This document shows, piece after piece, positions 7,505 through 14,250 of a DNA stretch of 15,499 nucleotides. Source of the DNA: Campylobacteraceae bacterium (GTDB taxonomy: Bacteria; Campylobacterota; Campylobacteria; Campylobacterales; Sulfurovaceae); contig JALWLW010000076.1 in assembly GCA_027081065.1 (NCBI GenBank), positions 1-15,499 on the forward strand, given 5' to 3'. Position 1 is the first letter of the stretch. Every line of letters begins with the position of its first letter. The translations under genes were made by a program, and so were the position numbers. The notes below the pieces were generated by a model, which was given only the letters and a program-made list of their open reading frames with translations, was not told the origin of the DNA and made no database searches.

Positions 7505-9565
7505 TTATTTACCTTGTGATGAAAATTTTTGTTCAATACTTTGAGATATACCACCTAAAGGATTTAGGTTCAATTCAAAGTAAAGCATGTTATTTCTAAA
7601 CGTGCCATCTAGATTAGGAATACGTTCCTGTCCTATACTCAACTTTGCACCCCAACACTTCTGTTTATGAGCCCAACCTATATACCATTGATGATTAAAT
7701 GATTTTTCTAAATCATAATCATAGTTAAAAAACCATTGATTATGCTTATTATAATTATGAATGAACGATGCATTTATAAAACTTGTTTTCTCTTGTTCAA
7801 CCTCAAAATCATAATTATAAAAATGTGTGAGCATTATATCATAGTTGCTTTGATTATAACCCAAAGAAGTAGTAAGAGAGTGAATTTCATCCTTATCTAA
7901 TGAATAAAATAGATTACTATATAGGTTTAAGTTTTCTCCATCATACGAAAATTCACTATTAACATCTCCTCTATTTAACTTCTCTTCAGGAAAATGTATC
8001 CACGCCAAACGATGATAAAAATTCATATTCAAATCACTATTATAGTAATATTGACTCAAACCTAAAGAGACACTCTCTTTTTTTGTTTGAGTTACAAACA
8101 GTTCTTGTTTTTCAGAGCGTAAGTCTGCATACTCAACAGGGTTCTCCTTTTCAAAACTTGGTTTTGTATAGATAATCGAAGGATGTATAGTATGTACATT
8201 ACCCCCGTACTCCTTTATGAGGTCTGAAGACAACTCCATAGTATGAAAGTTACGATAATAACGATAATTATCACTGTCATAACCAAGATTTGAAAAGTTT
8301 ACTTGACTCAAATATAAATTTTCTGATAGTGAAAAGTTTAAATAATCATCAAAAAATGAATCATAATAGGTAATAGGTAAATCAAGCTCAGACTGATATG
8401 CTCTACTACCTTTAGCCCTTGTATAGTTATGTAGTTTTGCATCAAAAGTATAAAAAAGCTTATCCATAAAAAGCTTATTCATATATTTATGATAATGCAA
8501 AGTAGGTAACTCTTGTAAGGTTTCACTGTTGTCATCTTTACTTGTATCTATATAATATTTCGCATATAGCCCCAAATAATTCTCTTCATCATAAACAAAA
8601 GCATTCAGACGAGACTCAATAAGATTAGAGTTAATTAAAGAGGATGCAGTATCTTTTTGTACATTTAAGTACTCTAAATCATTTAAATAAGTTGCATTAA
8701 CATAAAATCCACTCTTATACTCATCCAAATCTAAAAAATCAGTAGAGTTATAAAGAAATTCAAAACCATAATGTTCTCTGTGTAAATTCTGCTTATCTAT
8801 GTAAGAATCAAAGTTTTTAAAGTATCCTGTTGTAAACTCTCCAGATGAGTGATTGGAATCTACAAAACGTGTAGTAACATGAGTCCCCATACCCCTACTC
8901 GTACGAATTTGAGGATTAAACTCTATATCAATATTATCTGTAGGAGCATAGTAGAAAGGTTGCTCATAAGCAAACCCCTCAGTATCTGAAAATTTAAAAT
9001 GGGGGAAAAGAAGTCCTGTTGTTCGTTTGTCAACTGTAGGAAAAGCCATAAAAGGTAAAGCAAGAATTTTTCTATTAAAAAAAATTAACTCTACATCCTT
9101 TAAAGTAATAAAGTCTTTATCTTTCCTATAGTAAGCCTCCGAAAAGCCTATAGTCCAATCAGGATTTGCTTTATTACAAGAAGAGAGTTTACTATTATAT
9201 ATTTTATAATTTTCATCTGTTTTTGTTGCTTTTGTAGCATCTATCCAAAGGTTCTCTTCTGTCGTTAAAAAAAGCTTTTTAAACTCCACTGCCTTAGTAG
9301 AAGTATCAATAACCAATTCATTTGAAGAGACTCTATTCTCACTCTCACTTAGCATCTCAACATCACCATTGAGCGTTAATGTTGAGCTATTTTTATCATA
9401 TGTAGCACTATTTGACTTTAACATGGCACCATCATAAAGAATCACCACATCACCTATCGCACTAAAATGATCAGCTGTAGCCTTTACATCTTCTGCAAAA
9501 ACCTCAATAGTCTCTTTCCCAAACAGAACAGTAGTTAGTAGTAGAGAGAGGAAAAGAGTACGCAT
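7505..9565 (-). CDS. lptD: LPS assembly outer membrane protein LptD
   Basis: A 686-residue outer-membrane protein that inserts lipopolysaccharide into the outer leaflet together with LptE. A signal peptide covers about residues 1-16. Residues about 18-120 form the LptA-like OstA jelly-roll (repeats such as FSAIGDVVILYDGAMLKSNSATY and STLTLNGDVEM). After the CNKANPDWTIG segment, the remaining ~500 residues alternate short strands rich in Tyr, Phe and Asn, as expected for the large barrel. Only two cysteines are visible, C130 and C637 (in KQKCWGAKL); they are placed to form one inter-domain disulfide, whereas the E. coli protein has four cysteines. An AGGA site precedes the ATG and overlaps the purD stop, with a 7-base intergenic gap. 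It belongs to the same operon as purD and the MCE gene. Confidence 0.95.
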   Translation of the reverse strand: MRTLFLSLLLTTVLFGKETIEVFAEDVKATADHFSAIGDVVILYDGAMLKSNSATYDKNSSTLTLNGDVEMLSESENRVSSNELVIDTSTKAVEFKKLFLTTEENLWIDATKATKTDENYKIYNSKLSSCNKANPDWTIGFSEAYYRKDKDFITLKDVELIFFNRKILALPFMAFPTVDKRTTGLLFPHFKFSDTEGFAYEQPFYYAPTDNIDIEFNPQIRTSRGMGTHVTTRFVDSNHSSGEFTTGYFKNFDSYIDKQNLHREHYGFEFLYNSTDFLDLDEYKSGFYVNATYLNDLEYLNVQKDTASSLINSNLIESRLNAFVYDEENYLGLYAKYYIDTSKDDNSETLQELPTLHYHKYMNKLFMDKLFYTFDAKLHNYTRAKGSRAYQSELDLPITYYDSFFDDYLNFSLSENLYLSQVNFSNLGYDSDNYRYYRNFHTMELSSDLIKEYGGNVHTIHPSIIYTKPSFEKENPVEYADLRSEKQELFVTQTKKESVSLGLSQYYYNSDLNMNFYHRLAWIHFPEEKLNRGDVNSEFSYDGENLNLYSNLFYSLDKDEIHSLTTSLGYNQSNYDIMLTHFYNYDFEVEQEKTSFINASFIHNYNKHNQWFFNYDYDLEKSFNHQWYIGWAHKQKCWGAKLSIGQERIPNLDGTFRNNMLYFELNLNPLGGISQSIEQKFSSQGK

Positions 9566-9572
9566 TTAGTTC

Positions 9573-10844
9573 CTATAGAGCTTGATAAGCGATATCTGTT
9601 CTGCAGTGTTTTCCAGCAAAGTGAACTTGACCTACTAACATATAAGCTCGTTGCTGTGCTTCTTTAATAGTGTCACCCAAACCTACACAAACCAGTACTC
9701 GACCACCTGTTGCATAGAGTTCGCCATCTTCACCACGGCTAACTCCTGCGTAAGAGATATGTGCATGCTCTTTAAAAATATCATCATGAACAATATCATC
9801 TACAATAATCTGAGCAGGAGCAGAACTTTTATAAGGGTAATCTTTAGAAGCCATTACCACACCTACTGCAAACTTGTCATGAAACTCAACTTCTAAATTT
9901 TTTAAATCATTGGTTGCACCTTTATAAAAAAGGTCTAATGCAGATGATTTTAAAAGAGGCATTATCTCTTCACACTCAGGGTCTCCAAAACGTACATTAT
10001 ATTCTAAGATAATTGGTTCATCATTTACAACCATAACACCAATAAAAAGTACCCCTTTAAACGGCATACCTTCACTCTTCATACCCTCTAAAGTAGGAAC
10101 AATAACACGCTCATCTAACTTTCTGTAAATCTCATCATTTACCAAAGGTGTTGGAGCATAAGCACCCATACCACCTGTGTTTGGTCCTTGATCATCATTG
10201 TGCAGACGTTTATGATCTTGTGCAGCAGGAAGTACCACATAATCTTCACCATCACAAATAGCAAAAACAGAGAGTTCATAACCATCTAAAAACTCTTCAA
10301 CTACTATAGAGGTTCCAGCATCACCAAATGAGTTTCCTGAAAGCATCTCACCTGCAGCCTTTTTTGCTTCGTTATGATTTTGTGCAATAATCACCCCTTT
10401 ACCACCACAAAGACCATCTGCTTTAACCACAATAGGTGCTTCAAGAGTCATAATAAACTTATACGCCTCTTCTAAAGAGTCTGTCTCTATATATTTTGCT
10501 GTTGGAACATTGTGACGAGCTAAAAAGTTTTTCATAAATATTTTAGAACCTTCAAGCTGTGCAGCCTGAGCAGATGGTCCAAATATTTTTAAACCACGCT
10601 CTTCAAATAAGTCAACAATCCCAGCAACCAAAGGAGCTTCTGGTCCTACTATTGTAAGTTCTACATCATTAGCTTCACAAAAATCAGCCAATTCATTAAA
10701 GTCAGAAATCTCTAAATTTGTACCCAACTCATCTGTAGCACCATTACCTGGAGCAAAATATAACTTCTCTACTTTTTCATCTTTAGCAAGAGCCATCCCT
10801 ATAGAATACTCACGCCCACCAGCACCGATTATTAATACATTCAC
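9573..10844 (-). CDS. purD: Phosphoribosylamine-glycine ligase (GAR synthetase)
   Basis: A 423-residue enzyme of de novo purine synthesis that joins glycine to phosphoribosylamine using ATP. The N-terminal domain begins NVLIIGAGGREYSIGMALA. The ATP-grasp part shows APIVVKADGLCGGKGVI, DHKRLHNDDQGPNTGGMGAY and the metal-binding ILEYNVRFGDPECE segment. The length is close to E. coli PurD (429). I place the start at GTG 10844, preceded at a good distance by GGAGAG. The in-frame ATG at 10877 abuts the promoter -10 (10876-10881), lies at or upstream of the likely transcription start, and would add residues without family match. It is the first gene of the operon, and a structured RNA lies directly upstream on the same strand. 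Confidence 0.96.
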   Translation of the reverse strand: MNVLIIGAGGREYSIGMALAKDEKVEKLYFAPGNGATDELGTNLEISDFNELADFCEANDVELTIVGPEAPLVAGIVDLFEERGLKIFGPSAQAAQLEGSKIFMKNFLARHNVPTAKYIETDSLEEAYKFIMTLEAPIVVKADGLCGGKGVIIAQNHNEAKKAAGEMLSGNSFGDAGTSIVVEEFLDGYELSVFAICDGEDYVVLPAAQDHKRLHNDDQGPNTGGMGAYAPTPLVNDEIYRKLDERVIVPTLEGMKSEGMPFKGVLFIGVMVVNDEPIILEYNVRFGDPECEEIMPLLKSSALDLFYKGATNDLKNLEVEFHDKFAVGVVMASKDYPYKSSAPAQIIVDDIVHDDIFKEHAHISYAGVSRGEDGELYATGGRVLVCVGLGDTIKEAQQRAYMLVGQVHFAGKHCRTDIAYQAL

Positions 10845-10875
10845 TACAACACTCTCCATTTTTATAATTGACGAC

Positions 10876-10881
10876 ATTATA
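10876..10881 (-). promoter_or_regulatory. -10 element of the purD operon promoter
   Basis: On the minus strand the sequence reads GTGTATAATG, a consensus TATAAT. The transcript would start about 10869, leaving a short leader with GGAGAG before the GTG start of purD. No clear -35 is seen, as is usual for Campylobacterota sigma70 promoters. Read-through from the upstream RNA locus could also contribute. Confidence 0.6.
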
Positions 10882-10956
10882 CACTATTAACCATAAGGGA
10901 TAAAATAAAGTAAGTGTTTTATAAAAAAGATGTATTTCTAAAGGATGATTAACTAT

Positions 10957-11160
10957 AAAATGGAGCTAGTGACATGAGCCGTCTGCTGACCAGCGTTAAA
11001 ACGCAATACACATGAGGTACTAAATGCCAAATCGTAAGACAGTATCTATGTAAGCCCCCGAACAGCCGTTCTGTATAAAAGCCGGCCCTAAAAAGCCAAC
11101 GGTGTAGGAGAGAGTAAATCCTTAGGGGACAGCTTCTCATATAGCTTGGCTATACTCAAA
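10957..11160 (-). ncRNA. ssrS: 6S RNA candidate (purD-motif RNA)
   Basis: 6S RNA binds the sigma70 RNA polymerase holoenzyme and serves as template for short product RNAs. Several architectural marks are visible. A closing stem pairs AGCTA (11146-11142) with TAGCT (10968-10964), ATGAG (11140-11136) with CTCAT (10978-10974), and GCTG (11133-11130) with CAGC (10988-10985). A 5' bubble strand GTCCCCTAAGGATTTA (from 11130) resembles the E. coli 6S segment GTCCCCTGAGCCGATA. A GCGT-A-CGC hairpin (11004-10993) sits on the 3' bubble strand just before the closing stem, as in E. coli. It lies upstream of purD, where 6S RNA, first described as the purD motif, occurs in this phylum (recalled, not checked). 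No protein fits: the 63-codon frame here has no family features. The size, about 200 nt, fits. Ends are approximate, and the 5' end could lie near 11245. Confidence 0.7.
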
Positions 11161-11245
11161 CAAAGTCATCTACACACAGATTTACTACATGTCCCACAAT
11201 AGATAATGTTGGACCACATATAACAGTAGTCGAACTATTCAGGTT
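11161..11245 (-). ncRNA. Structured leader or separate small RNA upstream of 6S RNA
   Basis: This segment lies between a strong promoter and the predicted 6S 5' end and encodes no protein. Two hairpins are visible on the minus strand. The first (11214-11191) pairs GTCC-a-ACA with TGT-g-GGAC around an eight-base loop. The second (11186-11164) pairs AGT-aa-ATCT with AGAT-g-ACT around GTGTGT, and is followed by TTTGTTTG, a poor terminator-like tract. It may be a 5' precursor removed from 6S RNA, or an independent RNA of about 85 nt. Confidence 0.4.
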
Positions 11246-11251
11246 GAGAAA

Positions 11252-11280
11252 ATTATAGCACTTTTTTAGAAAAATGTCAC
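11252..11280 (-). promoter_or_regulatory. Near-consensus sigma70 promoter driving the RNA locus
   Basis: On the minus strand a GTGACA -35 is followed by exactly 17 bases and then TATAAT (11257-11252), with an extended TGC just before it. Expected start is near 11245. A good -35 box is unusual in Campylobacterota, which suggests strong, growth-linked expression of a stable RNA. Confidence 0.65.
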
Positions 11281-11309
11281 CATTTTTTATCAAAAAATCT
11301 TCATTTAGT

Positions 11310-11330
11310 AAAAAAGATAATACTTATTAT
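11310..11330 (-). terminator. Possible terminator of the lipoprotein operon
   Basis: Reading the minus strand downstream of the lipoprotein gene, ATAAT-AAGT-ATTAT forms a short AT-only stem followed by CTTTTTT. The stem is weak, but the T-tract and its position between the operon and the RNA promoter fit termination. Otherwise the stretch 11281-11389 is AT-rich and shows nothing I can support. Confidence 0.35.
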
Positions 11331-11389
11331 AATTAAATGGTATTTATACTAGGAACTAACCATAAAAAGAAGTTATTAATTGTACTTAT

Positions 11390-11950
11390 TTACTCTTTTT
11401 CTACATCCCAAACAATTTCATGTACCATTGGTTCTTTAACCATACGAACAATAAAATTAAACTCAGTATCTCCAAAAATTGTAAATGGTAACTTTACTAC
11501 ATTTTGGTCATCTTGATTATCCATTAAGGTAGCTCTTGATTCAAACATTCCCATAGTATGTCTTGGCATAGAAGTAGCAGGGTTAATAAAACTAGCAAGG
11601 TCTTCTTTATTATTAATTGGAAAACCATCTAAATTACTTATGGGCTTAGGAAATACAATCTGATAATATCTGTAACCTCGTTTTTTTACCTCTTCATTTA
11701 TTTTCTCTAGGGCTGAGATGATTAATTCTGCTGTCCATCTCTTTTTCCCTTTTAATTTATGAAAGACTTTAAGAAGAGTATCACTACCCTTAACCGATTC
11801 AAATCGTGTCTCTCCACTATGTTTAACTGTAACTTCTTTCTTTTTAACATAAGCTTTTTTATATACTTCTGGGTTAGCAGATTTTCCTGAACAACCTGAT
11901 GCTAAAAGTAGACCTAAAACTGATAGACCTATTAAAATTTTCTTATTCAT
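11390..11950 (-). CDS. Unrecognised lipoprotein
   Basis: A 186-residue lipoprotein whose function I do not recognise. The N-terminus is a type II signal peptide: KK, a Leu/Ile-rich core and the lipobox LASGC, with lipidated Cys20. A basic, lysine-rich linker (about residues 24-50) follows, then a mixed alpha/beta domain to the end with a helix rich in Glu and Lys (about 85-100), a YRYYQIVFPKPISNLDGFPIN strand-turn segment and a C-terminal NFIVRMVKEPMVHEIVWDVE strand pair. A good AGGA site precedes the ATG, 8 bases after the stop of the upstream secreted protein, so it closes a three-gene operon with that protein and the DUF805-GspG-like protein. An envelope role with those partners is likely; nothing points to an enzymatic activity. 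Confidence 0.85.
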   Translation of the reverse strand: MNKKILIGLSVLGLLLASGCSGKSANPEVYKKAYVKKKEVTVKHSGETRFESVKGSDTLLKVFHKLKGKKRWTAELIISALEKINEEVKKRGYRYYQIVFPKPISNLDGFPINNKEDLASFINPATSMPRHTMGMFESRATLMDNQDDQNVVKLPFTIFGDTEFNFIVRMVKEPMVHEIVWDVEKE

Positions 11951-11958
11951 TTCTCTTC

Positions 11959-12522
11959 CTACTTATAATGTATTGACTGAAATCCACCACTTCTAAAGTG
12001 ATAACTCTGGTTATTGCTTGTTTTATAGACTAATTCTCTCTCGGTTTTATCTAAGCCATCATCAGATATGATATACTTTATAAGTCGTGTTTGAAGTATG
12101 TTACCTTTATAATAATCAATAACTTTTACATAACTATCATCTCCTAATACTCCTCCAAGTAAAGCATTTAAGGCAAGACTTCCTACAGAGGCTATTCCAA
12201 TGTTTTCTAATGCTTTTACATCTTTAAAAAAGAGTGCATCTCCTAAAGCTTTATTTTGTAGAGAAATATTATTTGCCAACTGTTCACTTACTTTGAAACT
12301 TTTGCTATTCATCTCATTATAAAAAGTATAATAATTTTCTACTTCACCTTCAAAAACAACTTTTCCTATCATATCTTTAGTAATCTCTACCCCTTTTGTA
12401 TTGGTAACAAAAAATTGATACTCAGCTGTTTCAAAATCATTATTTATCAATATTTCTGGTACAGTTACCTCTGCAAAAAGTGCTGTATACACTAAAAGTG
12501 AACCTAAAACTATTTTCTTCAT
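11959..12522 (-). CDS. Unrecognised secreted (periplasmic or outer membrane-associated) protein
   Basis: A 187-residue protein with a typical signal peptide (MKK, hydrophobic core, cut after ALFA near residue 17), so it acts outside the inner membrane. I cannot assign a family. The mature part starts with beta-like segments (TVPEILINNDFETAEYQFFV, GKVVFEGEVENYYTFYN). A small hydrophobic Gly/Ala/Leu-rich segment follows at about residues 110-128 (IASVGSLALNALLGGVLG), which could be a membrane-inserting or packing helix, and then a charged C-terminal beta region. Its ATG overlaps the stop of the DUF805-GspG-like gene (ATGA, 12519-12522), and an AAGGA site sits inside that gene's end, so the two are translationally coupled. 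It may form an envelope complex with that membrane protein and the lipoprotein that follows. Confidence 0.82.
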   Translation of the reverse strand: MKKIVLGSLLVYTALFAEVTVPEILINNDFETAEYQFFVTNTKGVEITKDMIGKVVFEGEVENYYTFYNEMNSKSFKVSEQLANNISLQNKALGDALFFKDVKALENIGIASVGSLALNALLGGVLGDDSYVKVIDYYKGNILQTRLIKYIISDDGLDKTERELVYKTSNNQSYHFRSGGFQSIHYK

Positions 12523-13220
12523 CTCTGTCCTTTATCACATTCAGACAACAAAATATCATCACTAGATTTTATTCCATCTCTACCATAACTTATAAGTTCA
12601 AAATCATCACCTTTATTAATATATTTTAACTCATGTCCCCATGAATCTAACGGATAACGACTTAAATAAGAGTTCCTAAGTAAAAGTTCAAAACCCTCTT
12701 CAGTACTAGGGTATCTATCTATATCTAATTTAAACATTTTTAAACTATTAGAAACTCCTTTCATATTTATACAAACCAATTTTTCATGAACATCCTCATG
12801 ACTATTGCTCATAATTTTAGGTAAAACTAGTCCAATAATAACTAATATTGACATTACAAGGAAGATATAAAGAAGTACCCTACTCTTTTTATTTTGTCTC
12901 TCTTTTGAAGGAGCAAACAACAAATATAAAATAACTATCGATGAAAAGAATAAATAAGTAATTATAAGCACAACTATATTTTCATTTCTATCTCTAGCTC
13001 TTTTAACTGTTGTTGCAAGTTGAGCAATAGCCCCTAACACAACAAGAATTAAAAATATTTTTCCTTCAGGTACAGTAGTAGCCAAATAAAATCCTACTCC
13101 TACAAGAATTAACGGTATAACTATTCCATATAGAAAATATTCCTGTCTATTTAACACTCCTTTAAAAGAGAATAGATTATCTAAAATATCCCTCTTTTCA
13201 TTATCTATGTTTTTGTTCAT
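12519..13220 (-). CDS. DUF805 membrane domain fused to a GspG-like pseudopilin domain
   Basis: A 233-residue inner-membrane protein that joins two parts usually found apart. Residues about 14-107 look like DUF805: FSFKGVLNRQEYF at the entry, two or three membrane segments and a KRARDRNENI turn in place of the usual RLHD motif. A fourth membrane segment (115-135, ending GLVLPKIM) leads into residues 136-226, which match the globular part of the major type II secretion pseudopilin GspG: LKMFKLDIDRYPSTEEGFELL, YLSRYPLDSWGHELKYIN and SYGRDGIKSSDDI, the last resembling the calcium-site region. The GFTLxE prepilin peptidase site is absent, replaced by SRVLLYIF, so this domain is probably not processed into a pilus. 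AGGA precedes the ATG, and a TATAAT lies 44 bases upstream. It heads an operon with a secreted protein and a lipoprotein. Confidence 0.8.
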   Translation of the reverse strand: MNKNIDNEKRDILDNLFSFKGVLNRQEYFLYGIVIPLILVGVGFYLATTVPEGKIFLILVVLGAIAQLATTVKRARDRNENIVVLIITYLFFSSIVILYLLFAPSKERQNKKSRVLLYIFLVMSILVIIGLVLPKIMSNSHEDVHEKLVCINMKGVSNSLKMFKLDIDRYPSTEEGFELLLRNSYLSRYPLDSWGHELKYINKGDDFELISYGRDGIKSSDDILLSECDKGQR

Positions 13221-13263
13221 TTCAGTCCTTTGTTCTGTTTTTCATCTTTATTTAACATGAAGC

Positions 13264-13269
13264 ATTATA
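13264..13269 (-). promoter_or_regulatory. -10 element of the DUF805-GspG operon promoter
   Basis: The minus strand reads AGTATATAATGC, giving TATAAT. The expected start near 13257 leaves a leader of about 37 nt with AAAGGA before the ATG at 13220. No -35 consensus is visible; the TTGTC-type direct repeat lies just upstream. Confidence 0.55.
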
Positions 13270-13275
13270 TACTTT

Positions 13276-13296
13276 TTGTCCGTCGTATCTTGTCGG
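13276..13296. repeat. Direct repeat TTGTCCG / TTGTCGG in a divergent promoter region
   Basis: Two near-identical heptamers (13276-13282 and 13290-13296) start 14 bases apart in the 115-base gap between the divergent WYL and DUF805-GspG genes. They are much more GC-rich than their surroundings and sit over the expected -35 zone of the minus-strand promoter, so they may be an operator. A link to the adjacent WYL regulator is inference. Confidence 0.35.
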
Positions 13297-13335
13297 CAAT
13301 TAAATAAATAGCATAAAAAATATTTTAGGATACTC

Positions 13336-14250
13336 ATGAGTCAAAAATCAAGTCTTCAAAGAGTTTTAGAAATTCTCAACAGATTAAACAAAGGAGAAAA
13401 ACTTTGTGTTTCTAAATTAGCAGAGCAGTACGAAGTAAGTGACCGAAGCATACAACGTGATTTTAAAATGATACTCGAAGTGTTTGATGATTTTCTCATA
13501 AAAGAGGGAGAGTGTTACCAAGGCTATAAAAAAGTTTTGCTTGATGAACTTCTACAAGGTAGTGAGCTTATGATGCTTTCTAATATTGTGAATGTTTTTG
13601 ATATAACAGATACTAAGTCTCTTATTTCAAGTGAGACGAAAAGGCTTATTGAAAACTCTATGGATGTTTACCTATTTAAATCTAAACCTTTAGAAAAAGT
13701 ACATGACAAAGAAATGTTACAAATTATAGAACATTCTATTAAGTTTAATAAGGAATTAAAAATACTATATCATGGACGCTATCTTTCCAACCAAAAGCTT
13801 CATATTCAACCGTATAAAATAGTTTTTTCTGTAGGTAATTTTTACTTAATTGCTATAAATTCAGGAAATAAAGAATTAAGAAAATTTAGAATTTCAAATA
13901 TAGAAAATGTTTATAAGACTTCAAAAAATTTTTATAAAAATAAACAAGTTAGCCATTATCTTTCTGAGATGCAAACTCTATTAGCTAATGATGCTTCAAA
14001 AGATATACGTATTAAACTTCGAGCTAATAAAATTATTGCAAAATATTTCTCATATAAGCTATATTTACCATCTCAAAGAATTATTCAGCACTTTGAAAAT
14101 GGAGATATTGAAGTAGAGTATTATGTAAATAATTTTAAAGAGATAGAAGAACTGATGATTAAATGGCTCCCTAATATTAAAATATTAGAGCCAAAATCTT
14201 TAAATCATTTTATACTGAAAATATTACAAAATAAGATTTATGTTTTATAG
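13336..14250 (+). CDS. HTH-WYL domain transcriptional regulator (second copy)
   Basis: A 304-residue regulator with the same architecture as the WYL protein at the left end of the window. Residues about 5-65 are a winged helix (SKLAEQYEVSDRSIQRDFKMI). Residues about 128-198 are the WYL domain (IQPYKIVFSVGNFYLIA, then LRKFRISNIENV). The remaining ~100 residues are a WCX extension with LPSQRI and a KEIEELMIKWLPNIKILEPKSL block nearly matching the other copy. AGGA lies 6 bases before the ATG. It is divergent from the DUF805-GspG operon and converges on the HEPN gene with no spacing (its stop ends at 14250, theirs at 14251), so it may control either neighbour. WYL proteins commonly repress defence or stress genes beside them and respond to a nucleic acid or nucleotide signal; which one here is not visible. 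Confidence 0.88.
   Translation: MSQKSSLQRVLEILNRLNKGEKLCVSKLAEQYEVSDRSIQRDFKMILEVFDDFLIKEGECYQGYKKVLLDELLQGSELMMLSNIVNVFDITDTKSLISSETKRLIENSMDVYLFKSKPLEKVHDKEMLQIIEHSIKFNKELKILYHGRYLSNQKLHIQPYKIVFSVGNFYLIAINSGNKELRKFRISNIENVYKTSKNFYKNKQVSHYLSEMQTLLANDASKDIRIKLRANKIIAKYFSYKLYLPSQRIIQHFENGDIEVEYYVNNFKEIEELMIKWLPNIKILEPKSLNHFILKILQNKIYVL

Noticed and set aside
9651..9896. 81-codon + strand frame inside purD
   Set aside because: Antisense shadow of a conserved enzyme gene.
10845..10877. ATG-started extension of purD
   Set aside because: The ATG abuts the TATAAT and is probably at or before the transcript start; GTG 10844 has a good GGAGAG site and gives the family N-terminus.
10949..11140. 63-codon open frame on the minus strand
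   Set aside because: It overlaps the 6S RNA candidate, has no ribosome binding site or family features, and is Arg/Leu/Cys-rich in a way expected from translating a structured RNA.
10957..11250. Structured RNA read as RNase P RNA or tmRNA
   Set aside because: No GAGGAAAGTCC-like region or other RNase P conserved blocks, and no tRNA-like ends, CCA or tag frame of a tmRNA.
12519..13220. True secretion-system GspG gene
   Set aside because: It lacks the prepilin peptidase motif, carries extra membrane segments, and no other secretion genes are adjacent.
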